In this document: positions 7,709 to 17,445 of the stretch, one piece after another
Layout of the letters: each line of letters opens with the position of its first letter
Position numbering within the stretch: position 1 is the stretch's first letter
Made by a program: the position numbers and the translations under genes
The notes under the pieces: model-generated
Told to the model about the DNA's origin: nothing
Seen by the model: the letters and a program-made list of their open reading frames with translations, nothing else
Database searches by the model: none
Origin: Nostoc sp. KVJ3
Lineage (GTDB): Bacteria; Cyanobacteriota; Cyanobacteriia; Cyanobacteriales; Nostocaceae
Length of the DNA: 64,000 nt
Direction of reading: 5' to 3'
Assembly: GCF_026127265.1 (NCBI RefSeq)
Contig: NZ_WWFG01000001.1
Coordinates: 3,771,501 to 3,835,500, forward strand

Positions 7709-9250
7709 TTAAGAACTGTGAACAAGCGGTTGATAATTAGATATGCGATGCTTAACGACAAGCCGCTCTCTATCTACGCACCCTTTAGAGATATACTTTT
7801 TCAGTAACTTGCCCACAATCGAAATACCTTGCTCAATCTCTTCTGGCGGGAGACAGAAAGTTAGACGCATCGCGGGATAACCCTGTTTATCGGGGAAAAA
7901 CGCCGAACCGCACGCCAGGTATACATTTTGTGCAAAAGCTTCCTTACGAATTGTCCCAATGGGAAAATCATCTGGTAACTGTACCCAGAGAAATAATCCA
8001 CCCGTGGGAACTGTCCACCTTATTTCTTCAGGAAAATAACGCTCCAAAGCTTGCAACATAGTATTACGACTTTGCAGATTATCTGTGCGAAGTCGGCTGA
8101 GGTGACGGCGGTAATGTCCTGAAGCGAGATATTCGCTAACTATTGTTTGCGAAATACTGGATGTGTGCAAGTCATGGAGCAACTTCCGCTCAATAATTGC
8201 TTGATAATGCTTACCTGTAACTACCATATAGCCCACTCGTAAACTAGGCATTAAAGTTTTAGAAAAGGTACTTAAATAAGTCACCAAATTGTTTTTATCT
8301 AAAGCCTTAATTGGTGCTGGCACAGCATCAAAATTTATTCCTTCATAAGCATTATCTTCTAAAATAGGGCACTCATATTTTTCGGCTAATGCTAGTAATT
8401 GTTGACGATGATTTTGTGTCGTCGTCAATCCAGTCGGATTATGAAAAGTACTAATCGTATAAATTAATTTCGGGCGGTGGCTGTGGAGATATTGCTCTAA
8501 TAAATCTAAATTCATTCCCTCCGCAGTCATAGGAATGCCAATAATTTTAGCTCCTAAGTTTTCTAAAATAGAAATTGCACCATAATAGGTAGGAGCTTCC
8601 ACAATCACCCAATCACCAGGTTGTACATAATAACTCATAGCTAATGACAACCCTTGCTGAGAGCCATTAGTAATAATTAAATCCTCTGGGAAAACCTCTA
8701 ATCCTTGATGTACTAACATTTGAGCAATTTGTCTACACAGAGTTAGTTGTCCTTGAGGCATTTCATGGGGAAAAAAAATATCAGCATCATCTTGTCTTAG
8801 CGCTCGTCTAGCAATGAGATTAATATCTTTTGGTGGGCGAGGATAACCGTAGCCAAAATTAATTATTCCTGGCTGTGTTTGTGCTTGCACCAGTGGAGTG
8901 TACATATCATAAAAAGAACACTTTTCTGGTTTTGTAATTATGACATTTTGGGCTGGAGCAAACTTAGATTCTAGGTTGGCACTCTTGAGAGACACGCTGC
9001 TGACAAAATATCCTGAACCTTGACGAGCAGAAACAATCCCATCTGCTTCTAAAACGTTATATGCTTCAATAATCGTGAGTTTGTTAACTTGTAAGCTCTC
9101 TGCCAGAGAGCGAATTGAAGGGAGGCGATCGCCATTTTTGAGTGCGCCAGATTTAATCAGATGACTGATGCGTTAGCGTAGCTCGCCGTAGGCATCGCGG
9201 ATCTGTAAATAAATCGGTTTGTGTGACTGCCGTTCTAATAAAATGTTCAT
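7709..9250 (-). pseudogene. MocR-type regulator (GntR HTH plus aminotransferase), interrupted by a stop
   Basis: Reading from the ATG at 9248-9250 gives a GntR-type winged helix (KPIYLQIR, then RLPSIRSLAESLQVNKLTII) followed in the same frame by a fold-type I aminotransferase-like domain with N186, D214, Y217 and PLP lysine K246 (numbers from the internal start at 8995). Such proteins are PLP-responsive transcription regulators. A 21-nt insertion at 9173-9193 adds AYGELR and a TAA stop at codon 26, between the first two pieces of the HTH helix bundle. Without it the frame is continuous for about 506 residues. The 428-aa aminotransferase part could still be made from an internal start, but DNA binding should be lost. 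The 3' end abuts a truncated MITE. Confidence 0.85.
9173..9193. repeat. 21-nt dispersed repeat inserted in the MocR gene
   Basis: On the minus strand it reads GCCTACGGCGAGCTACGCTA plus A. It contains the in-frame TAA (plus-strand tta at 9173-9175). The flanks join exactly to give the expected QIRD-RISHLI helix. It belongs to the GGCGTAGCCCGTCG-like small repeats scattered over the window. Confidence 0.75.
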
Positions 9251-9319
9251 TTTGGCGCACTCGTCAATGACTAAATAATCATCAATACTGGCAATATAAA
9301 CTATTTCTACCAACTTTAC

Positions 9320-9400
9320 CTAGTACAGTTGAGAGTTTTTTGACTATACCAGTTGGAATGCGGCTTAACTGTACTAGATCAAATCTGCCAAAACTGTACC
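9320..9400. promoter_or_regulatory. Candidate operators between the MocR gene and the divergent small gene
   Basis: The motif AACTGTACTAG occurs at 9367-9377, its exact inverse CTAGTACAGTT at 9320-9330, and a third partial copy AAACTGTACC at 9391-9400. An 11-bp perfect inverted pair plus a direct copy between divergent genes is what a self-regulating MocR protein would bind. This is inferred from position and symmetry only. Confidence 0.45.
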
Positions 9401-9466
9401 TTCTCAGTTGCCAATTATTACGTGAAAGTAAAAGTAATAGTCCACTATTCATCAGGTGCTTTCACT

Positions 9467-9682
9467 ATGAATAAATTTAATTTTTTGTTAAATTTACAAA
9501 AATATTGGCAGAATTTTATCATTTGGATGGCAAGTGGTTCAGACCTTCAAGTGTGGCAGGAATCAGATCGGCGTGGTAAAATTTCTGCTTGGCACGCCTA
9601 CGATCCAATGACAGGACGTTCTGCCTGTTTTGGTTCTGAAGAAGAAATGCGAATTTGGATTGACAAGTGTTATTACAGATGA
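9467..9682 (+). CDS. Small conserved hypothetical protein
   Basis: 71 aa from the ATG at 9467, starting MNKFNFLLNLQKYWQNFIIW. The frame extends 38 codons upstream to a TTG, but that part covers the presumed operator region and looks non-coding. The C-terminal half (WQESDRRGKISAWHAYDPMTGRS, then FGSEEEMRIWID) has the look of a small conserved cyanobacterial family rich in Trp and acidic residues. No signal peptide or membrane span. It is divergent from the MocR-like gene, so it may once have been its target. Function unknown. Confidence 0.6.
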   Translation: MNKFNFLLNLQKYWQNFIIWMASGSDLQVWQESDRRGKISAWHAYDPMTGRSACFGSEEEMRIWIDKCYYR

Positions 9683-9744
9683 AAAAGCCACCTATTTTAA
9701 ACGTCTCAAACCCTTACGTAATCGTAATTTAGACTTAGGTATGG

Positions 9745-9820
9745 AATTATAGAATAACGAACCGCAGAGGCGCAGAGGACACGGAGAAATGAGAGTTTGA
9801 GAAATATTTTACGTAAGTCC
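9745..9820. repeat. Partial copy of the AGGACTTACGCAAAA-ended element
   Basis: Contains the GAACCGCAGAGGCGCAGAGG segment and one end TTTACGTAAGTCCT. It matches parts of the full element at 60376-60602 and of the fragment at 57678-57800. Confidence 0.55.
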
Positions 9821-9839
9821 TGTAATTACGAATTACGAA

Positions 9840-11396
9840 TTATGCAAATCCTCCTCCGCCAGGAGTTTCTATCACAAAAACATCCCCAGGTTTCATCTCT
9901 ACTGTTGCTGTGCTGTCTAAATTCTCTTCAATTCCATTGTGACGTTGTATCCAGTTGCGTCCGACAATTCCCGCTTTCCCACCATTTAATCCAAAGGGAG
10001 GGATAACGCGATGTCCAGAGAGAATATTAGCTGTCATCAGTTCTAAAAAACGGATGCGGCGGACAACTCCATTACCACCGGAATATTTTCCTTTACCACC
10101 GCTATCGGGACGAAGACTAAAGCTTTCTAAAAGTACAGGATAGCGAGTTTCTAAAACTTCAGGATCGGTCAAACGAGAGTTAGTCATGTGAGAATGAACA
10201 CCATCAGTTCCATCAAAATCAATTCCGGCTCCAGAACCACCGCAGATAGTTTCATAATATTGATATTGCTCATTCCCAAAAGTGAAATTATTCATCGTTC
10301 CTTGAGAAGCAGCCATGACACCTAAAGCACCATATAAAACATCAACAATTGTTTGAGAAGTTTCGACATTACCCGCCACTACTGCTGCTGGATAAATTGG
10401 ATTCAGCATACAGCCAACTGGGATGATAATTTCTAGTGGGTTAAGACACCCAGCATTCAGAGGAATATTATCATTAACCAAAGTCCGAAAGACATATAAT
10501 ACTGCTGCTTGAGTTACAGCTTTAGGAGCATTAAAATTACTATTGAGTTGCCTAGATGTGCCAGTAAAATCAATGATTGCACTGCGGCTTTCTTGATTAA
10601 TTGTCACTTTTACTTGAATCACTGCCCCATTATCCATTTCATAACTAAATGAGCCATCTTTGAGAAGGTTTATAGCCTTTCTGACAGACTCCTCAGCATT
10701 AGCTTGTACAAAGTTCATGTAAGCTTGAACAGTCTCAATACCATATTGCGAAACCATTTTATAAAGTTCTTGTCCTCCCCGTTCATTTGCAGCAATTTGT
10801 GCTTTAAAATCAGCAATATTCTGGTCAGGGTTACGCGCAGGATAAGTATGATTTGAGAGGTGCTGTCTTACTGTAATTTCTCGGAAATCGCCTTCTTCAA
10901 CCAAGAGAAAATTATCAAAAAGAATTCCTTCTTGTTCTACTGTGGTACTGTGGGGAGGCATTGAACCGGGGGTAATTCCACCGATATCTGCTTGGTGTCC
11001 ACGAGAAGCGACAAAAAAGAGGGGTATGGGGGATGGATTATTTTCCCTAATTTCCAAAAATACAGGGGTAATTGCAGTGACATCAGGAAGGTGAGTTCCG
11101 CCGTTATAGGGGTTATTAGATAGATAGACATTTCCTGGTTTTAGGGTGTCGCCTTTATCGTTAATTAAACTGCGAACACTTTCACTCATTGAGCCTAAAT
11201 GTACAGGAATGTGGGGAGCATTAGCGACTAATAATCCTGATGAGTCAAAAATAGCACAGGAGAAATCTAGCCTTTCTTTGATATTCACTGATGTGGCTGT
11301 ATTCTGTAACACAATTCCCATTTGTTCTGCAATAAATTGATAGAGATTTTTAAATATCTCTAAGCGGACGGGATCAGGTTGAGATGTTGTGTACAT
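9840..11396 (-). CDS. hyuB: Hydantoinase B / 5-oxoprolinase subunit B family
   Basis: 518-aa HyuB-family subunit. With HyuA it forms an ATP-dependent enzyme that opens hydantoin, 5-oxoproline or related cyclic amides. The sequence begins DPVRLEIFKNLYQFIAEQMG and has the conserved PHIPVHLGSM (about 60-69) and NDPYNGGTHLPD-like NNPYNGGTHLPD region. It ends with the glycine-rich ETPGGGGFA tail typical of the family. It is a separate gene rather than fused to HyuA. hyuA lies upstream on the same strand, but an opposite-strand dehydrogenase gene sits between them, so the ancestral operon seems split. Substrate is not determined by the sequence. Confidence 0.9.
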   Translation of the reverse strand: MYTTSQPDPVRLEIFKNLYQFIAEQMGIVLQNTATSVNIKERLDFSCAIFDSSGLLVANAPHIPVHLGSMSESVRSLINDKGDTLKPGNVYLSNNPYNGGTHLPDVTAITPVFLEIRENNPSPIPLFFVASRGHQADIGGITPGSMPPHSTTVEQEGILFDNFLLVEEGDFREITVRQHLSNHTYPARNPDQNIADFKAQIAANERGGQELYKMVSQYGIETVQAYMNFVQANAEESVRKAINLLKDGSFSYEMDNGAVIQVKVTINQESRSAIIDFTGTSRQLNSNFNAPKAVTQAAVLYVFRTLVNDNIPLNAGCLNPLEIIIPVGCMLNPIYPAAVVAGNVETSQTIVDVLYGALGVMAASQGTMNNFTFGNEQYQYYETICGGSGAGIDFDGTDGVHSHMTNSRLTDPEVLETRYPVLLESFSLRPDSGGKGKYSGGNGVVRRIRFLELMTANILSGHRVIPPFGLNGGKAGIVGRNWIQRHNGIEENLDSTATVEMKPGDVFVIETPGGGGFA

Positions 11397-11490
11397 GTTT
11401 GTTTCCTATTTGAGAATATAACCCTTTTCCAGCAAACTCCCGTGTCAAGAGTGATAAATTATTAAAGCATGACCCTGCAAAGGAAACGCT

Positions 11491-12201
11491 GTGACACCAC
11501 CTGGATTTTCATTGGATGGAAAAATTGCCCTAGTTACTGGAGGGGGGCGAGGCTTAGGACTAGAAATCACCAAAGCACTTGCGAGTGCTGGTGCTTTTGT
11601 TCTTGTCAATGGGCGGAATAATGAAAGCCTAAATCGCGCAGTTGCAGCTGTCACGGCAATTGGCGGATCAGCCTTGCCATTACAATTAGATATTGCGGAT
11701 GAAGCAGCCGTTAAAAAAGCGTTCAGCGAAATTCGAGAAAAATACGGGCATCTGGATATCCTCATTAATAATGTTGGTATGCGCGATCGTCGCGGTTTTT
11801 TTGAATTTGAAATGGATCCGGTGCGTCGGCTCATCGATACGAATTTTATTGCTTCCTTCAATCTGTGTCAGGAAGCAGCACGGCTGATGATTGAGAACGG
11901 CGAGGGAAAAATCATCAACATAACGTCAATCGCTGGGCCAATTGCAGGTGCTGGTGATGCTGTGTATACAGCTGCCAAGGGTGGACTCGAAGCACTAACT
12001 CGCGCTCTTGCAGCCGAACTGGGAATGTTTGGAATAACTGTCAATGGTGTTGCCCCAGGTTTCTTTGCAACTGAGAGCAATGCAGACGTGGTTGCCGATA
12101 AAGAAATCGCTGGTGCTGTAGTTTTCTTTGCTTCTCCAGCCGCATCCTATGTCACTGGTCAGATTTTAGCGGTTGACGGTGGATACCTTGCCCATTTCTG
12201 A
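11491..12201 (+). CDS. Short-chain dehydrogenase/reductase, likely acquired
   Basis: 236-aa classical SDR: cofactor loop TGGGRGLG (16-23), NNVG (93-96), N119, catalytic S146, Y159 and K163, and C-terminal VTGQILAVDGG. It is probably an NAD(P)(H)-dependent alcohol or ketone oxidoreductase; the end resembles gluconate 5-dehydrogenase relatives. The GTG start at 11491 follows AAAGGAAAC. The stretch NADVVADKEIAGAVVFF lacks the roughly 15 residues normally present before the EEIAGAVVFLASP-type motif, so there may be an internal deletion in the substrate loop. Three 60-base rows I counted have 48-53% G+C, against 30% in a row of hyuA. It lies opposite to, and exactly between, hyuA and hyuB. Confidence 0.85.
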   Translation: MTPPGFSLDGKIALVTGGGRGLGLEITKALASAGAFVLVNGRNNESLNRAVAAVTAIGGSALPLQLDIADEAAVKKAFSEIREKYGHLDILINNVGMRDRRGFFEFEMDPVRRLIDTNFIASFNLCQEAARLMIENGEGKIINITSIAGPIAGAGDAVYTAAKGGLEALTRALAAELGMFGITVNGVAPGFFATESNADVVADKEIAGAVVFFASPAASYVTGQILAVDGGYLAHF

Positions 12202-12208
12202 TCTCTTG

Positions 12209-14353
12209 TCAATTCTGCTTCTTAGCGTTAACACTGTTAGACAGATTATCTCCGTAGCCTATTGATAGACGCTGTAAAATTAAATGATTGTGTGCATTTA
12301 ATCTGGCATTCCAGTTAGGTTCAACTACGATAGTGCTAATTTTTTCGACAACGATCGCAGGCCCATTAATGCTATCTTCTGGTTGTAAATCTTCTCGTCT
12401 GTATACAGGAGTATCGTACCATCTATCAGCAGTAAACATACTTACTGTTTCAACAGATGTAGGAGCTTCATCTAAAGAACGAGTCCGAATAATTAAAGGT
12501 TCTTCAGGAGTATCCATTTTCTGAATTACTTCTACTGAGGTTGATTCCACAATTAAAGTTTTCTCTAATTGAATGAAACCATAACGTGATTGATGTTTAA
12601 CCTCAAATTCTTGTTGCATTAATACCAAATTATCAGCAAAGTTAACGTTTAAAGTAGAGTTAGTTCCTTCATATTTTAAGTTAACTTTTCGGACTATTTC
12701 TATTTGACTAGGCAATTCACCTATTTCATTTCTAGCTTGAGTCTCTAAATATTCCATTAGCTGGTGTAAGTTAGCAATTAATGCTTGAGTTAAAGGCTGT
12801 TCTACTCCTCCTTCTCTAATCGCTCTGACATCAGCTAATCCCATTCCATAAGCTGAGAGAACGCCAGCATAAGGGTGAAGAAATATCTTTTTCATTCCCA
12901 AGGTATCGGCAATTAAACAAGCAACTTGCCCACCTGCACCGCCAAAACTACAAAGTACATATTGGCTGACATCATAACCCCGTTGTAGACTGATTTTTTT
13001 AATTGCGTTCGCCATATTTTCCACTGCGATCGCAATAAATCCAGCTGCTACCTGTTCGGGAGTACAATCATTTAATGTCGTGGCTTGAATATCTTGGGCT
13101 AATTGGGTAAATTGCTGAATGACAGTATCTTTATCTAAAGGTAAATTCCCATCAATTCCAAAAACTGAGGGAAAATATTGTGGGTGAATTTTGCCTAACA
13201 TCACGTTGGCATCAGTAACTGTTAATGGCCCACCACGTCGATAACAAGCAGGGCCAGGATTAGAACCAGCAGATTGCGGGCCGACACGATAACTGGAACC
13301 ATCAAAAAAGAGAATTGAACCGCCTCCAGCAGCAATGGTATTAATTGCTAATACGGGAACTCGCATCCGCGCCCCAGCAATTTCTGAATCTAGTTGTCGT
13401 TCATACTCTCCTTGAAAATGGGCGACATCTGTACTTGTTCCTCCCATATCAAAGGTAATAACTGATTCAAAACCTGCTCTTTTGCTAGTTTGAACTGCGC
13501 CGACAATACCGCCAGCCGGGCCACTTAAAATACTATCTTTGCCTTGAAATTGTTGGGCTGCAACTAAACCGCCGTCAGATTTCATAAACATTAATTTTAC
13601 TCCAGGTAACTGACTTGTTATCTGGTTGACATAGCGACGGAGAATCGGAGTTAAATAAGCATCGACTACTGTTGTATCTCCTCGGCTGACTAATTTCATT
13701 AATGGACTAACTTGATGAGATACGGATATTTGTGTAAAGCCGATTTCTTGGGCAATTTGGGCTATTTGTTGTTCGTGATTAGGATAGCGATCGCTATGCA
13801 TAAAAACAATAGCACAACTCCGAATTCCTGTGTTGTAAACTTCTTCTAAGTCATTTATTACTTGTTGAATATTTACACGTATTAATTCATTGCCATGAGC
13901 ATCATAACGTTCGTCAATCTCAATTACCTGCTCATAAAGCATGGTTGGTAAAATTATCTGACGAGCAAAGATATTAGGACGGTTTTGGTAGCCAATTCGC
14001 AGCGCATCTTTAAATCCTTTGGTAATGAGAAGAACAACCCTGTCTCCTTTCCGTTCTAACAGCGCATTGGTTGCTACTGTTGTCCCCATTTTTATCACTT
14101 CTATTACTTCAGTGGGAATGGGTTTGTTGCCGTAAATCCCCATAATATCCCGTATACCTTGAATAGCGGCATCTTGATATTGTTCGGGATTTTCTGAAAG
14201 CAGTTTATAAACTATAATCCATTGCTGATTAGGCAAAGAAACAATTAAGAAACGTTCAGGATGTCTTGAGAGTCTGTCTATAATTATCTGATTATTAGTA
14301 ACGACAACAATATCTGTGAATGTACCACCACGGTCAGCAAAAACTTTCAACAT
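12209..14353 (-). CDS. hyuA: Hydantoinase A / 5-oxoprolinase subunit A family
   Basis: 714-aa ATP-binding subunit paired with HyuB. The N-terminus has ADRGGTFTDIV, and the actin-like ATPase core has FDMGGTSTDVAHF (about 298-310), SGPAGG and GGGSI. The C-terminal region has KYEGTNSTLNV. The first 50 residues include a segment (RHPERFLIVSLPNQQWIIVY) where most relatives read through HP in a KLLS context, so a small local insertion is possible. Its stop is only 7 nt from the stop of the convergent SDR gene. Upstream, 128 nt away on the same strand, is a permease-histidine kinase fusion that may sense a related compound. Confidence 0.9.
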   Translation of the reverse strand: MLKVFADRGGTFTDIVVVTNNQIIIDRLSRHPERFLIVSLPNQQWIIVYKLLSENPEQYQDAAIQGIRDIMGIYGNKPIPTEVIEVIKMGTTVATNALLERKGDRVVLLITKGFKDALRIGYQNRPNIFARQIILPTMLYEQVIEIDERYDAHGNELIRVNIQQVINDLEEVYNTGIRSCAIVFMHSDRYPNHEQQIAQIAQEIGFTQISVSHQVSPLMKLVSRGDTTVVDAYLTPILRRYVNQITSQLPGVKLMFMKSDGGLVAAQQFQGKDSILSGPAGGIVGAVQTSKRAGFESVITFDMGGTSTDVAHFQGEYERQLDSEIAGARMRVPVLAINTIAAGGGSILFFDGSSYRVGPQSAGSNPGPACYRRGGPLTVTDANVMLGKIHPQYFPSVFGIDGNLPLDKDTVIQQFTQLAQDIQATTLNDCTPEQVAAGFIAIAVENMANAIKKISLQRGYDVSQYVLCSFGGAGGQVACLIADTLGMKKIFLHPYAGVLSAYGMGLADVRAIREGGVEQPLTQALIANLHQLMEYLETQARNEIGELPSQIEIVRKVNLKYEGTNSTLNVNFADNLVLMQQEFEVKHQSRYGFIQLEKTLIVESTSVEVIQKMDTPEEPLIIRTRSLDEAPTSVETVSMFTADRWYDTPVYRREDLQPEDSINGPAIVVEKISTIVVEPNWNARLNAHNHLILQRLSIGYGDNLSNSVNAKKQN

Positions 14354-14481
14354 TTCTCTATTTCCTTAATGCTGTTAAATATTTTTTAAATCGTTATTTA
14401 TATCAAACGATTAAAAGTCTTCAACATTAAATATAGACTTTGTTCAGTCACATTTTTACTGGACTTATAAAAATTATTTAT

Positions 14482-17292
14482 TTAGATAGCTTGTTGATTA
14501 AGCGGAATTACAACTACAAATTCTGTACCTTTCCCAGGAGTAGAAATACATTGTAATTGTCCCAGATGTTTTTGGGTGATAATCTGGTAACTAATAGATA
14601 AACCCAATCCTGTGCCTTTGCCAACTGGTTTAGTGGTAAAGAATGGTTCGAATAATTGCTTTTGGACATTTTCGGGAATGCCTGTACCATTATCAACAAT
14701 GCGAATAACTACCTGATTTTCATTAGTGAGTTGAGTATAAATACAAATTTTGGGAGGAGAGAGTGCTGCTTTCTCTGCTCGCCATTCACCATTTTCCACT
14801 GCCTCTTCTAAAGCATCGATCGCATTTGCTAGAAGGTTCATAAATACCTGATTGAGTTGTCCAGCATAACATTCTACTAATGGCAGATCGCCGTACTCTT
14901 TAATCACCTCAATTGTTAAAGAGTTAGATTTTGCCTTGAAGCGATGTTCCAAAATGATCAAAGTATTATCTATACCCTCATGGATATTCACAGCTTTCAT
15001 CTCTGTTTCATCTAACCGGGAAAAGTTTCGCAGAGATAAAACAATTTCTGTAATTCTTTCGATACCAACGGTCATAGAAGTTAGCAATTTAGGCAAGTCT
15101 GCTATCAGGAAATTTAAATCGATAGCTTCTATTTTTTCTTGAATTTCAGTGACTGGATGAGGATAGTTTTGCTGGTATAATTGCAGTAGTTTTAGCAAAT
15201 CTTCGATATATTGATTGGCATAAGTGATATTGCCATAGATAAAGTTGATTGGGTTGTTGATTTCGTGCGCTACACCTGCTACCAACTGTCCTAAACTGGA
15301 CATTTTTTCACTATGCACGAGTTGAGATGCTAAATGCTTTGCCTCTTGGCGCAATTGTGCTTCTGAGTATTGCAATATCTGTTCTGCTTGTTTGCGCTGG
15401 GTAATGTCGTGGAGAATAACGACATACTCCTGAAAATCCTGATGAGGGCGGTCTGAGATGGAGACTTCCAGGATTTTGTTTTTTCCTTTGTGGAGTAAGG
15501 TTTGTTCGCTGCGCTTTGTCCACTGGTCTGGATAGTAGACTAATGCAGTTAGCCATTTGTTGAGGTGATTTCCCCGCAACTCAGATGGGCTAACACCAAA
15601 GAAAGATTCGGTAGCTGGATTCGCTTGCTGGATAATGCCTCGATCGTCCACAACTAAAATACCATCCTGGGCAACAGTAAAGAGGTGTTCGGCAGCTTCA
15701 CGGGCTTCTGCGATCGCAACTACTTGCGGTAAACTTGTCCAACAGGCGATCGCTACTCCCACAAATGCTACCGTCATCAGTAGCACCACAAATAGATTTT
15801 CACCCCCCGCAGTTGCCGCTTTATTAAGTTTGCCACCAAATAACCAGCCAACTGCCACTGCGCTGCAAAGTAAAAAAATCAGGATAATTACCTGAAGAAC
15901 TACTGAGTCCTTGATAATTACCACAGGGCGCGATTTATATCGCTGCATCCACCAACTGGAGTGGAATGGTGGGAAATTCACCCGACGAATCACGGCATCT
16001 ATTCCCATAACGCCAATCGGAAATAGTAGTCCAATTAGCAAGTTGAGCCAACCCCAAGCAAGTCCACCCACCACTAGCACCACAACTTCTAACAGCAGAA
16101 TGGCCAGAGATATGCGAGGAAACAAAACTTCCGAGCGATCGCGCCGCAGCCAAAGCCCCAAATGCAATAACATAAAGGAGACAAACCAGCCAACATTGCC
16201 AACGGCTACGATTTGCTCAACATCTCCCCAAATCAAATAAATTAGGCACAACACCAGTGTTAAGGTCAACGCTGGTACAAACACGCCTCGACGTGATACA
16301 ACGGAAAATACTGGTGAAATATGTTTGTCTAAAGCCAACTGATATAAAATTCGAGGACAATTAGAAACAACCGTTGCCGAACCTAAAAGACAAGCAGCTA
16401 CTAGCAAAAAGGAAACACTTATAGCCGCTGATTTTCCCCAAAAGGGCTGGGAAGCCGCCACAAGATTCAGAAAAGCATTGTCTTTGAGGCTTGAATCTGT
16501 TGCTAACCGCATCATTACCCAAGAACCCCCCACAAAGATCGGTGGCATCATCCAAGCCGCAAAATCTAGAAAGCGCAGCGTCTTGGTGGGTTGGCGGCTA
16601 TCGGCGACAAAGGAAGAAGCCGTTTCACAACTATAGGTGGCATAGGTGACGAAAAAGAACCACTTCGCCCAATCCACAAAACCCAGAGATGACCAATTGC
16701 TAGGAAAAAACCCAGGACTATCACCAGAGAATGCCAACCAGCCAAGACCCTGTAAACAAAAGGTCATTAGCAATCCAAAGGCTGGAATTACAAAAAATAA
16801 ATGTAAAATACTGAGGGCGCGAGTCCCACTAAATGCCACGATAAACGGCAACAGTGTAAAGCCAATATTCAGCAATATTTCTGGACAGGCAATACCCAGC
16901 GCCTCCAAATTTACCTTAATTAAATCTTTGAGGACGATGGTATTAACGGCTAAGTAAGAAACCCAGTTGAGGAGGTATCCAATTGCGGCATAACAAGCTA
17001 GTCCTGGGTAATTTTGCAGCAGCTTAGTACCATAGTTAGGCGTTCCTCCAGCCACATTGATAAAATGTATGCCCAAGCGTTTTACCTGGTAGTTGAGCAG
17101 CATTCCAAAAATCACCGCAGGTATCCAGACAAAAATCGCTTGGGAACCGAGAGCAGCATGAATTGCTGGAACCAATGCTGTCCAGGAAATATGAGCCGTT
17201 AAACCGAAGCCCCAACTTTCAACAGCACTTAAACTTCTATTCAAGCGAGGGTAAGAAGATTGGCCCAAAGTGGGATTAACAGGATGGGACAT
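14482..17292 (-). CDS. Permease-like sensor histidine kinase (APC-type transporter + PAS + kinase)
   Basis: 936-aa fusion. Residues 1 to about 528 are a multi-span membrane domain resembling amino acid/APC-superfamily permeases (about 12-14 hydrophobic helices; GFGLTAHISWTALVP near the start). A PAS domain follows (about 532-640; GILVVDDRGIIQQANPA), then a short coiled coil and a kinase core with H-box H676 (GVAHEINNP), N-box (NLLANAIDAL), and G-boxes DNGTGIP and GTGLGLS. This architecture parallels CbrA-type kinases, in which the transporter module senses or imports the signal. There is no receiver gene next to it. It precedes hyuA by 128 nt on the same strand, so a hydantoin- or amino-acid-derived cue is plausible but unproven. 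Confidence 0.9.
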   Translation of the reverse strand: MSHPVNPTLGQSSYPRLNRSLSAVESWGFGLTAHISWTALVPAIHAALGSQAIFVWIPAVIFGMLLNYQVKRLGIHFINVAGGTPNYGTKLLQNYPGLACYAAIGYLLNWVSYLAVNTIVLKDLIKVNLEALGIACPEILLNIGFTLLPFIVAFSGTRALSILHLFFVIPAFGLLMTFCLQGLGWLAFSGDSPGFFPSNWSSLGFVDWAKWFFFVTYATYSCETASSFVADSRQPTKTLRFLDFAAWMMPPIFVGGSWVMMRLATDSSLKDNAFLNLVAASQPFWGKSAAISVSFLLVAACLLGSATVVSNCPRILYQLALDKHISPVFSVVSRRGVFVPALTLTLVLCLIYLIWGDVEQIVAVGNVGWFVSFMLLHLGLWLRRDRSEVLFPRISLAILLLEVVVLVVGGLAWGWLNLLIGLLFPIGVMGIDAVIRRVNFPPFHSSWWMQRYKSRPVVIIKDSVVLQVIILIFLLCSAVAVGWLFGGKLNKAATAGGENLFVVLLMTVAFVGVAIACWTSLPQVVAIAEAREAAEHLFTVAQDGILVVDDRGIIQQANPATESFFGVSPSELRGNHLNKWLTALVYYPDQWTKRSEQTLLHKGKNKILEVSISDRPHQDFQEYVVILHDITQRKQAEQILQYSEAQLRQEAKHLASQLVHSEKMSSLGQLVAGVAHEINNPINFIYGNITYANQYIEDLLKLLQLYQQNYPHPVTEIQEKIEAIDLNFLIADLPKLLTSMTVGIERITEIVLSLRNFSRLDETEMKAVNIHEGIDNTLIILEHRFKAKSNSLTIEVIKEYGDLPLVECYAGQLNQVFMNLLANAIDALEEAVENGEWRAEKAALSPPKICIYTQLTNENQVVIRIVDNGTGIPENVQKQLFEPFFTTKPVGKGTGLGLSISYQIITQKHLGQLQCISTPGKGTEFVVVIPLNQQAI

Positions 17293-17445
17293 GATTGGTA
17301 GTGCTGGGTGGGATATTGTAATTAAGCTTATTAGCTAGAGTTCCCACGCTATAAATATTCTGAACAAAGAGTTTATATCAAAACCTTCACGCTATTCTTG
17401 ATCAAATATCAGTGAATAAGTTTCTTGCAGCAAATATAAAATAGC

